Source: Clostridia bacterium
GTDB taxonomy: Bacteria; Bacillota; Clostridia; Lachnospirales; Lachnospiraceae
Assembly (NCBI GenBank): GCA_910575625.1
Contig: CAJTFD010000004.1
Location: 124,001-188,000 of the forward strand
Direction of reading: 5' to 3'
DNA: 64,000 nucleotides
Part shown: in pieces, positions 1-6,723 of the stretch
Layout: every line of letters starts with the position of its first letter
Position numbering within the stretch: the stretch's first letter is position 1
Program-made: the position numbers and the translations under genes
Notes under the pieces: model-generated
What the model saw: only the letters and a program-made list of their open reading frames with translations
Database searches by the model: none
Told to the model about the DNA's origin: nothing

Positions 1-572
1 GGATCCCGGTCTTTCGGGAAGTGCGTCTGACCTATCCGGCGCTGATCGAGATCTTCATGATCCTGGCTGCGGCCTTTTTATCTTTTCGGACGACGGACAA
101 AGAGATCCGCAGGAAAAACCATTTTACTTGGGATGCGATCCAGGAGGTGGCGATCTTGTTCGTGGGGATCTTTATCACCATGCAGCCGGCCCTTGTGATC
201 TTAAAGACTATGGGGGGCAGCCTGAACCTGACAGAGCCTTTCCAGATGTTCTGGACCACAGGGGCGCTCTCCAGTTTCCTTGATAATACGCCCACCTATC
301 TGGTATTTTTGACAACGGCGGGTGCGATGGGATTTACAAAAGGGGTCGTCACGTCGGTGGGTACGGTCCCGGTGAAGATGCTCACGGCGATCTCCTGCGG
401 TGCGGTCTTCATGGGGGCGAACACCTATATCGGCAATGCACCGAATATGATGGTCAAATCGATCTCCGATGAAAATGGTATCTGCATGCCGTCCTTTTTC
501 GGATATTTCCTCTGGGCGGTGCGCATTTTGGTCCCTGTGTTCTTGATCGATACGGTCCTGTTCTTTTTGTAA
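1..572 (+). CDS. Na+/H+ antiporter-like ion transporter, C-terminal part
   Basis: The reading frame is open to the left edge, so this is only the C-terminal part of the gene; the GTG at 21 is internal. The product is a multi-pass membrane protein with several hydrophobic segments. The stretch SSFLDNTPTYLVF resembles the conserved DNxP-type motif of the ArsB/NhaD/CitMHS ion transporter superfamily, followed by ANTYIGNAPNMM, another typical loop. It probably exchanges sodium for protons or moves an anion across the cytoplasmic membrane, but the substrate cannot be read from this fragment. The next gene starts 12 bases downstream, so the two are likely co-transcribed. Confidence 0.7.
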   Translation, partial: IPVFREVRLTYPALIEIFMILAAAFLSFRTTDKEIRRKNHFTWDAIQEVAILFVGIFITMQPALVILKTMGGSLNLTEPFQMFWTTGALSSFLDNTPTYLVFLTTAGAMGFTKGVVTSVGTVPVKMLTAISCGAVFMGANTYIGNAPNMMVKSISDENGICMPSFFGYFLWAVRILVPVFLIDTVLFFL

Positions 573-584
573 AAGGAGTGAGAT

Positions 585-1568
585 ATGGGTAAGAAAAAAG
601 ATATGCTCCGCGAGCTTGCCGGAAGGATCTATGACCTGGACGTGGAGGTGTATGAAAAACTGGGTTCCTCCTTGGGGCGTGTATTCAACCAGGAACGGGA
701 GCGCTGCATCAAAGAACTTATGAAGCTCATGGATTCTAAGAGCAAGAGCCACATCCTGCGCAGCCAGCTTGCGCTGATCAGCAATATGGCCCGCACGATC
801 GAGGATGATCTGACCCAGGATCTGATCATGAAAAAATATGGCGCGATCTTGCAGGAGGTCACGGACCTGCCCAAAAGTTTTGCCAGCGAGGACATCCTGG
901 ATGAAAAATTGGCCCAGCTCAATGAGTGGAATCTGGAGGCGCGTTTTTCCAAGGATAATCATCTGGTCATCTGCATTGGGCGCGCCTATGGCTGCGGCGG
1001 CAGTGAGATCGGGTTCGTCCTGGCGGATTCCCTGCAGATCAATTACTATGACGTGGAGATCTTCAACGCGGTGTTGAAGCGCATGGAACTGGAAAAAGAG
1101 GCAGTGGAAGATCAGGCGGGTTTCCCAGCGTTCCAGCCGGTCCAGAAGCTGACTCTGAGACAGCGGATCAAGGAGATCAACCGTTATCATGGACTCCCGA
1201 AACGGGATGCAGTGTTTTTTAACCAGTGCGACCTGATCTGTGATATGGCGCGGAAAGAAGATTTTGTGGTGATGGGACGTTGTGCGGATGCGATCTTGAC
1301 CAATAACCATATCCCGCACATCAGCATCTACATTACGGCTCCCTTTGAACAGAGGGTGCGCCGGATGATGAAGATCAATAAAAAGATGTCTGAAAAGCAG
1401 GTGCGGGAGCTGATCCGCAAGTGGGACAGGAAACACGCCAAATATTATGAGTATTATACCGGGCGCAGATGGGGCGGCGTGGAGAATTATGATCTTTGTA
1501 TAAACAGTGCCAGTTATGGGATCGATGGATCGGTGGAGCTGATCCGGCGGATGATCAAAAAGACTTGA
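585..1568 (+). CDS. cytidylate kinase-like family protein
   Basis: 327 residues. The C-terminal two thirds match the cytidylate kinase-like family: VICIGRAYGCGGSEIG near residue 128 takes the place of the P-loop, and an RCAD segment and a basic WDRKHAKYYEYYTGRRWG stretch follow. The first 120 residues are helical and charged and are not part of the classic kinase. These proteins are usually annotated by similarity only; real nucleotide kinase activity is not established. The start has an AAAGGAGTG ribosome site 4-5 bases upstream, and the gene follows the transporter directly. A clean terminator hairpin lies just after the stop. Confidence 0.8.
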   Translation: MGKKKDMLRELAGRIYDLDVEVYEKLGSSLGRVFNQERERCIKELMKLMDSKSKSHILRSQLALISNMARTIEDDLTQDLIMKKYGAILQEVTDLPKSFASEDILDEKLAQLNEWNLEARFSKDNHLVICIGRAYGCGGSEIGFVLADSLQINYYDVEIFNAVLKRMELEKEAVEDQAGFPAFQPVQKLTLRQRIKEINRYHGLPKRDAVFFNQCDLICDMARKEDFVVMGRCADAILTNNHIPHISIYITAPFEQRVRRMMKINKKMSEKQVRELIRKWDRKHAKYYEYYTGRRWGGVENYDLCINSASYGIDGSVELIRRMIKKT

Positions 1569-1576
1569 TATACTTT

Positions 1577-1604
1577 AAGGCCAACGGGATGTTGGCCTTG
1601 TTTT
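1577..1604 (+). terminator. Rho-independent terminator
   Basis: A 9-bp perfect stem (AAGGCCAAC with GTTGGCCTT) around a 5-base loop is followed by GTTTT. It ends the transporter/kinase transcript. Confidence 0.85.
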
Positions 1605-1641
1605 ATAGGAGTATCTTAAAAGTCATCTTAAAATATATCTG

Positions 1642-2784
1642 TCATTGTACATGTCTGTTTTTGTTTCCGAAGAAGAGTGTCCCGCCGCAGACGGCCAGGC
1701 CGATCAGGAGCGTCGGGAGAAGAAATCTTCCGTCACTTTCTTCGGAGACAGGAGCAGAAGCCATAGCACTGTAACGGGCAGTGTTGGAGGAGGTTTTGTA
1801 GATCGTTTGGTCATCTGCTTTGGCGGATCTGGCTGTGGTCTCTTGGGTTGGCTCTTTTTTAGCTTTTGTCCTGTCTGCGGTTTTGGAACTTGTTTCTGCC
1901 GGGAGGACGGATGGTGTTTCTTTTGCTCTTGTATGGATGGAAGACTTCTCTGGCGCGACAGTCTCAGGCGGTATATCTGCCGCTGCGGGAACGGGTGTTC
2001 CGACGGCTTGCCCGACGGCATTTATGATATTTGGATCTTGAGCGGGAGCGGATGCCGTGGGTGTCTTTTGTCTGCTCGCGACTTCTCCTGATGCGTTGGC
2101 CGGGCCAGTTGTGGGCGTGGGGTCTTCAGGAGCGGGGTTCCCTTCCGGTATCAGGGGTGTTTCCGGTTTTGGAGCCGTCGGGGTTTCGATGTGAAAAGAG
2201 GTCACGTCGTAAGATGTGGAGGAAACCTGTGTCTTTCCGTCTGGGACGATATCGTCGGAGGATGCTTTTGTGATCTTTTCTGAAGTTTCTTCTGTGTCGG
2301 GTTCCAGGGCGGCATCGTTATCATTTTCGTTAGGTCCGGCAGAGGCGCCGGGATCATCGAAACTGCCGGGCTTTTCGATCTTCTGGTAGACGGCGGTGAA
2401 CATCATGCTCTCGGTGACTGTTTCCGGGAGCTGGGGATCCCAGCCTGAAAACTGATAGATGTACTGGTCATCCTCTTTTGTCTCTGGTACGATCACGTTT
2501 TCCAGTTTATCACCGTAATGGCAGATCTTCGAGTCCAGGAAGCGTCCGTCCGGATCGTAGAAATCGATCAGATAACTGACTGATCCGGAATCTGTTGGCA
2601 GCGTGTCGAAGATATCCCAGATGTCCGGGATGTCTGTCCCTATCTCGTTTGAACTTTCGTCTGGACTGTCCACAGATCTGTTTGAGACAGTACAGGATGC
2701 ATCTGCATAGATTGGTGTAGCAGTGAGTATGTATATGGCGATGGCTGTGGTCGCCAGGGAATATATTTTTCTTTTGTTTTTCAT
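1642..2784 (-). CDS. secreted, membrane-anchored protein with InlB B-repeat-like domain
   Basis: 380 residues from the ATG at 2784; an ATG at 2787 is also possible, but the AAGGAG site sits 5 bases from 2784. It has an N-terminal signal peptide (basic MKNKRK, then a hydrophobic run ending at YADA). A short beta-grasp-like unit follows, reading SYLIDFYDPDGRFLDS up to SGWDPQLPE and FTAVYQ; it resembles the InlB B-repeat/Flg_new family. Then comes a long Pro/Thr/Ala/Ser-rich stalk. The C-terminus has one membrane helix (LLPTLLIGLAVCGGTLFF) and a basic tail, with no LPXTG sortase motif. It is probably displayed on the cell surface; function unknown. It is divergent from the similarly built gene at 3135. 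Confidence 0.7.
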   Translation of the reverse strand: MKNKRKIYSLATTAIAIYILTATPIYADASCTVSNRSVDSPDESSNEIGTDIPDIWDIFDTLPTDSGSVSYLIDFYDPDGRFLDSKICHYGDKLENVIVPETKEDDQYIYQFSGWDPQLPETVTESMMFTAVYQKIEKPGSFDDPGASAGPNENDNDAALEPDTEETSEKITKASSDDIVPDGKTQVSSTSYDVTSFHIETPTAPKPETPLIPEGNPAPEDPTPTTGPANASGEVASRQKTPTASAPAQDPNIINAVGQAVGTPVPAAADIPPETVAPEKSSIHTRAKETPSVLPAETSSKTADRTKAKKEPTQETTARSAKADDQTIYKTSSNTARYSAMASAPVSEESDGRFLLPTLLIGLAVCGGTLFFGNKNRHVQ

Positions 2785-3053
2785 CATATCTCCTTTATCA
2801 GGGCCGGACCTGGATCTTATTATGGTCATAGTATATAGCAGGGAAAATGGATTTACAATGACGGTATGATGTGGGGATGGGAGGAGGCATACTGTGGGCA
2901 TGATTTCTGGCAATGCTCCGGATCGTTTTTTGTCTGAAATGTATCATATTCGTGCACAGAGTGGATGATTTTTGTGAAAAACATCAGAAAATCTTGTGGT
3001 AAAATTATATAATATGCACGATGATAGGATGGATGAAAAAAAACGAAAAGGGG

Positions 3054-3083
3054 CTGTCAAAAAAGAATAGAATATGATACAAT
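3054..3083 (+). promoter_or_regulatory. possible sigma-A promoter
   Basis: CTGTCA and TACAAT are separated by 18 bases, about 50 bases upstream of the start at 3135. A second TATAAT lies at 3008-3013 without a good -35. The rest of the 350-base divergent gap (2785-3134) is AT-rich and shows no gene. Confidence 0.35.
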
Positions 3084-3134
3084 GTATTCGCTGAGTATTT
3101 AAATAAGGGTAGATTTTGGATATTGAGGTGAAAT

Positions 3135-4511
3135 ATGTCTAAAATGAAGAAAAGGTTCAACCGCAGGGAGAGGAGGACGCTGTTCTATAAGAGTAGGGTG
3201 AAGGCAGGGTGTCTCATCATGGCGTTATCCCTGGCCATGTTGGCTCCGGGCGCAGGGCAGGTCCATGCGGCGGATGCCGATAAGAAGGTGGAGAAAAAAG
3301 TCGTATCAGAAAATAAGACAAAGTCAGATAAAGATAGATCAGATAAGAAAAAAGACGGAAAAAAAGATCCAGATGTCAAGCAGGAGGACAAGGAGACGGA
3401 GGCGGATACCGGGAAACCGACCCAGGCTCCGCGCGAGACGGCTGAACCCCAGCCCTCGGCCACGCCCCAGACTCCGGCTGAGGAGCCGACCGGACCGGCT
3501 AAAGAGCAGACGGGGGATCAGGCATCGACGGACGAATCGTCACAGGGCCCTGAGGCTGATGGGGTGACGGAGCCTGCAGCGACAGGGACGCCTGGAGACA
3601 GTGTCTCGGCGGACGCGGGCGGCGCATCCGGCAGTCCGGAGGGAGACGGGCAGACCGGCGGTGCATCCGGAGGGGATACGGGAGCACAGGGAGACGGATC
3701 TGTGCAGCCACAGCCGACAGGATCCGCAGAAGATCCGGGTACATCGGCTACGGATGTTCCAGATGTCTCAGAGGCTCCAGACAGCGGATCCACATATGTA
3801 GAAGAGCCTGGATCCGTTCCTATAGTCGGGATCGTGGAGGGGGCTTCCACGATCATCGTGGGAGGGCTTGTACCTGCCACCCAGGAGGAGACTTTGGACC
3901 AGGGATCAGACGGTCAGGGCGAGGAGACTCCGGACCAGGGATCAGGCGGTCAGGGCGAGGAACTCCAGAATGAGGGATCCCAGGATGAGGAACTCCAGAA
4001 TGGAGAGATCTCGGACGGAGAGATGCCGGATGAGGAAGAAGGTGAAGAGGAACCGCAGAGCCGGGTCGCGGGGAGCACGCCTTTAGTCGGCGGTGTGATC
4101 GCGGGCGAGGGCACAGGCGGCAATGCGGGGACAAAGACAACGCCGACGGCAGCCCCGTCCAAGACCCCGGCGGGCGGCAGCACAGGGAACCGCACGGCGG
4201 CCGCGACTTCCAGTCCCGCAGCGACCACAGCGCCGGCATCGTCCCCCGCTCCTCAGGAGGAACAGCAGGTGCCCCTCAATGACAGCCCTGCCGGGCAGCA
4301 GGCCGCGTCTACGACTGGGAATAACCCGCTTGCCGGTCTGCGGCGGGCCGGTGTGGCGACGGAGGACTCCACGAAGATCATACCGTTTATCGTGGCTGGT
4401 GTGGCGGCGCTGGCGGCGATCATAGCCTTTGCGGTCCTGAAGGTCAGGAAGGGCCGGAGAGGGCCGGAAGATACAGATGACCCGTCTGACCATGACCAGG
4501 AGCAGGAATAA
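3135..4511 (+). CDS. low-complexity secreted surface protein with C-terminal membrane anchor
   Basis: 458 residues. It has a long basic N-terminus (KKRFNRRERR) and a hydrophobic signal segment ending at QVHAADA, then a Lys/Asp-rich stretch. The long middle section is rich in Pro, Thr, Gly, Glu and Gln and is of low complexity, including tandem repeats. It ends with one membrane helix (IIPFIVAGVAALAAIIAFAVL) and a charged tail. There is no enzymatic domain and no LPXTG motif. The layout (signal, stalk, helix, charged tail) matches the divergent neighbour at 1642-2784, so the two probably form a surface pair. GC content is high because of the repeat composition. Function unknown. Confidence 0.65.
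   Translation: MSKMKKRFNRRERRTLFYKSRVKAGCLIMALSLAMLAPGAGQVHAADADKKVEKKVVSENKTKSDKDRSDKKKDGKKDPDVKQEDKETEADTGKPTQAPRETAEPQPSATPQTPAEEPTGPAKEQTGDQASTDESSQGPEADGVTEPAATGTPGDSVSADAGGASGSPEGDGQTGGASGGDTGAQGDGSVQPQPTGSAEDPGTSATDVPDVSEAPDSGSTYVEEPGSVPIVGIVEGASTIIVGGLVPATQEETLDQGSDGQGEETPDQGSGGQGEELQNEGSQDEELQNGEISDGEMPDEEEGEEEPQSRVAGSTPLVGGVIAGEGTGGNAGTKTTPTAAPSKTPAGGSTGNRTAAATSSPAATTAPASSPAPQEEQQVPLNDSPAGQQAASTTGNNPLAGLRRAGVATEDSTKIIPFIVAGVAALAAIIAFAVLKVRKGRRGPEDTDDPSDHDQEQE
3885..3956 (+). repeat. two 36-bp tandem repeats inside the surface protein gene
   Basis: Two adjacent 36-bp units (3885-3920 and 3921-3956) differ at only a few bases and encode EET(L/P)DQGS(D/G)GQG. Shorter related units beginning GAGGAACTCCAGAATG follow at 3957 and 3987. 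Such in-frame repeats can change in number by slippage. Confidence 0.75.
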
Positions 4512-4519
4512 ATGTCAGC

Positions 4520-4548
4520 CCTTCCCATATGATAGTAATATGGGAGGG
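4520..4548 (+). promoter_or_regulatory. hairpin that covers a ribosome binding site
   Basis: CCTTCCCATAT (4520-4530) pairs with ATATGGGAGGG (4538-4548), giving 11 pairs including one G-U around a 7-base loop. The right arm is the only Shine-Dalgarno sequence of the next gene. No T-run follows, so it is not a simple terminator. Confidence 0.45.
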
Positions 4549-4552
4549 TTGT

Positions 4553-4906
4553 ATGATGAAAGCGAAAGCAGTCTTGAAAGCATTATTGTGTTCCTACACG
4601 CTGACAGGGATCTTGTTGCTGATCCTGGCATTCCTGTTGTTTAAGATGGATCTGAGCGAGCGGATCGTCAGCGTGGGGATCGTAGCCATTTATATCATGT
4701 CCTGTTTCCTGGGCGGTCTGGTCCTGGGAAAGAAGATGAAAAAGCAAAAGTATGTGTGGGGTCTGCTCCTGGGAATGGGCTATTTTTTCCTGCTGATCGG
4801 GGTATCCTGTCTGGTGGAAAAAGGTTTCCCGATGGACATCGGCCATGTGGCGGCCACACTGGCCATGTGCCTGGGCGGCGGGACTCTTGGGGGGATGATC
4901 TCCTAG
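4553..4906 (+). CDS. TIGR04086 family membrane protein
   Basis: 117 residues with four predicted membrane helices and glycine-rich turns (FLGGLVLGKKMKKQKYVWGLLLGMGYFF, LAMCLGGGTLGGMIS at the end). It fits the small TIGR04086 membrane family, which is commonly found next to the SCIFF peptide and its maturase in Clostridia, exactly as here. The start is ATG 4553 (or 4556) because GGGAGGG lies just upstream; the in-frame ATG at 4529 lacks a ribosome site. Role unknown; a part in export or processing of the peptide is only a guess from neighbourhood. Confidence 0.75.
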   Translation: MMKAKAVLKALLCSYTLTGILLLILAFLLFKMDLSERIVSVGIVAIYIMSCFLGGLVLGKKMKKQKYVWGLLLGMGYFFLLIGVSCLVEKGFPMDIGHVAATLAMCLGGGTLGGMIS

Positions 4907-4934
4907 AGTGTGTCTGAAAACCGCTTTATGTCAG

Positions 4935-4951
4935 CTGTGCGTCACAGTTTT
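4935..4951 (+). terminator. weak terminator-like hairpin
   Basis: A 5-bp stem (CTGTG/CACAG) with a 3-base loop is followed by TTTT. It could lower read-through into scfA, but the stem is short. Confidence 0.3.
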
Positions 4952-4962
4952 AGGAAAAATGC

Positions 4963-4991
4963 TTTTAAAACGGGAGATACTGTGCTATAAT
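4963..4991 (+). promoter_or_regulatory. scfA: extended -10 promoter for scfA
   Basis: TGCTATAAT forms an extended -10 (TATAAT at 4986-4991) about 60 bases before the scfA start. The -35 position (TTTTAA, 17 bases upstream) is weak, which is common for extended -10 promoters. Confidence 0.55.
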
Positions 4992-5050
4992 AACGTGAAA
5001 ATCGCTTGTCCAAGCGTATTACATGTAGAGAAAATGGAGGTAAGAAGATC

Positions 5051-5191
5051 ATGAAACATATCAAGACACTCAATACAGTCAAACTGCAGAACACGGTGAA
5101 AAAAGGCGGATGCGGGGAATGCCAGACTTCCTGTCAGTCCGCATGTAAGACATCCTGTACAGTCGGCAACCAGACATGTGAACATAAATAA
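5051..5191 (+). CDS. scfA: six-cysteine peptide SCIFF (ranthipeptide precursor)
   Basis: 46 residues; it begins MKHIKTLNTVKLQNTVKKGG and continues with a tail holding six cysteines. This is the nearly invariant SCIFF family (six cysteines in forty-five residues) of Clostridia. The leader-like N-terminus would be recognised by the maturase encoded downstream, and the cysteines would receive thioether links. The ATG at 5051 has GGAGG 10 bases upstream; an in-frame extension to 5006 is not needed. Work on related species links ranthipeptides to population signalling, but the role in this organism is not known. Confidence 0.95.
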   Translation: MKHIKTLNTVKLQNTVKKGGCGECQTSCQSACKTSCTVGNQTCEHK

Positions 5192-5214
5192 GAGGACAAG
5201 AAGCGCAAGTAGAA

Positions 5215-5248
5215 AGGGAAGCTGCGGGGTAAGAGCCGCCGCTTCCCT
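5215..5248 (+). promoter_or_regulatory. strong hairpin between scfA and scfB
   Basis: AGGGAAGC-T-GCGG pairs with CCGC-C-GCTTCCCT (12 pairs with one internal mismatch). No T-run follows. It probably protects the upstream scfA message or limits read-through, so that more peptide than enzyme is made. Confidence 0.6.
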
Positions 5249-5275
5249 GTATGCGTGGCCGGAGGATGAGAAGAG

Positions 5276-6670
5276 ATGAACGGTCAGTTGGGTAGTCGGT
5301 TCGAAGAGGGCCTGGTCCATCTATATAAGAACAATGGGTACAATATCGTGCTGGACATCAACAGCGGCTCTGTCCACGTGGTGGACGACCTGGTATACGA
5401 TATCGTGGAAGCCCTGGATCAGGGCCAGGAAAAAGAAACTGTGATAGAGAGACTGTCCTCTATGTATGGCCGGCAGGAGGTACAGGACGGGTATGCGGAA
5501 TGCGAGAGCCTGATCGCGGACGGCCAGCTTTTTTCAAAAGACATTTATGAAGATGCGATCGGGGTCTATACAAAAAAAGAGCCGGTGGTCAAAGCACTCT
5601 GTCTGCACGTTGCTCATGCCTGCAACCTCTCCTGCAGGTATTGTTTTGCTGAGGAGGGGGAGTACCACGGGCAGCGGGCCGTGATGTCCGCAGAGGTGGG
5701 CAGGCGTGCGCTGGACTTCCTGGTGGAAAATTCTGGTTCCCGCAGAAATCTGGAAGTGGATTTCTTCGGAGGGGAGCCGCTGATGGATTGGGACGTGGTC
5801 AAGGAAGTGGTGGCTTACGGACGGAGCCTTGAGAGAGAAAAAGAGAAGAGATTCCGTTTTACGCTGACCACCAACGGCGTCTTGTTGGATGAGGAAAAGA
5901 TGGATCTCGCTGACAGGGAGATGTCCAATGTTGTCTTGAGTTTAGACGGCCGTCCAAAGGTGCATGACAAGATGCGCCCGTTTCCAAACGGTGCGGGGAG
6001 CTATGGCCTGGTCCTGCCGAAATTCCTGGAGTTTGCCAAAAGGAGGGGCGATAAGGATCATTATGTCCGGGGGACCTTCACGCGGCATAACCTGGATTTT
6101 TCAAAGGATGTGCTCCACATGGCGGATCTGGGGTTCAAGCATATATCCATGGAGCCTGTGGTCGCGCCGGAGACGGAGGATCACGCTCTGCGCCTGGAGG
6201 ATCTTCCGGCAGTCTGTGAACAATATGACATCTTAGCCAGGGAGATGATCCGGCGGGAGAGGGAAGGAAGGGGCTTTCAGTTCTTTCATTTCATGATAGA
6301 CCTCTCCGGGGGGCCCTGCGTCTACAAGAGATTGTCCGGCTGCGGCTCGGGGACGGAATACCTGGCCGTGACGCCATGGGGCGACCTCTATCCCTGCCAC
6401 CAGTTTGTGGGGGAGGAGAAGTTCCGGATGGGGACGGTCTTTGAGGGAATCAAAAGGCCGGATGTCCGGGAGCTGTTTTTGGCATGTAACGTTTATACGA
6501 AGCCGGCCTGCAGGAAATGTTTTGCGAGGTTTTACTGCAGCGGCGGATGTGCGGCGAATTCTTATAACTTTCACAAGGATATGGAGCAGGTCTATGAGAT
6601 CGGATGTGTGCTGGAGCGCAAGAGGGTTGAGTGCGCGATCATGATCAAGGCCGCTCTGGCGTGTGACTGA
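5276..6670 (+). CDS. scfB: radical SAM/SPASM thioether maturase of SCIFF
   Basis: 464 residues. Residues 15-95 form a peptide-recognition-like N-terminal domain. The radical SAM cluster motif is CNLSCRYC (Cys116, 120, 123), followed by the FFGGEPLMDW glycine-rich strand. The C-terminal SPASM region carries the auxiliary iron-sulfur cysteines (CGSGTEYLAVTPWGDLYPC and CRKCFARFYCSGGC). The enzyme would form sulfur-to-carbon links in the ScfA peptide in the cytoplasm. The start has GGAGG 10 bases upstream. Its position between scfA and secDF is the usual one. Confidence 0.93.
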   Translation: MNGQLGSRFEEGLVHLYKNNGYNIVLDINSGSVHVVDDLVYDIVEALDQGQEKETVIERLSSMYGRQEVQDGYAECESLIADGQLFSKDIYEDAIGVYTKKEPVVKALCLHVAHACNLSCRYCFAEEGEYHGQRAVMSAEVGRRALDFLVENSGSRRNLEVDFFGGEPLMDWDVVKEVVAYGRSLEREKEKRFRFTLTTNGVLLDEEKMDLADREMSNVVLSLDGRPKVHDKMRPFPNGAGSYGLVLPKFLEFAKRRGDKDHYVRGTFTRHNLDFSKDVLHMADLGFKHISMEPVVAPETEDHALRLEDLPAVCEQYDILAREMIRREREGRGFQFFHFMIDLSGGPCVYKRLSGCGSGTEYLAVTPWGDLYPCHQFVGEEKFRMGTVFEGIKRPDVRELFLACNVYTKPACRKCFARFYCSGGCAANSYNFHKDMEQVYEIGCVLERKRVECAIMIKAALACD

Positions 6671-6723
6671 CTAAACAGATGTCTGCCCTTGCAGACGATC
6701 AGTATGGAGGAAATGAGAAGATC

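Noticed and set aside
201..1436. 411-codon open frame on the minus strand
   Set aside because: It lies opposite the transporter and the kinase-like gene, whose proteins are recognisable; its translation is His/Arg/Asp-rich, typical of an antisense shadow.
3051..3090. Possible insertion sequence end (GGGGCTGTCAAAAAAG)
   Set aside because: It resembles IS ends of the IS1182 type, but no matching second end or transposase was seen nearby.
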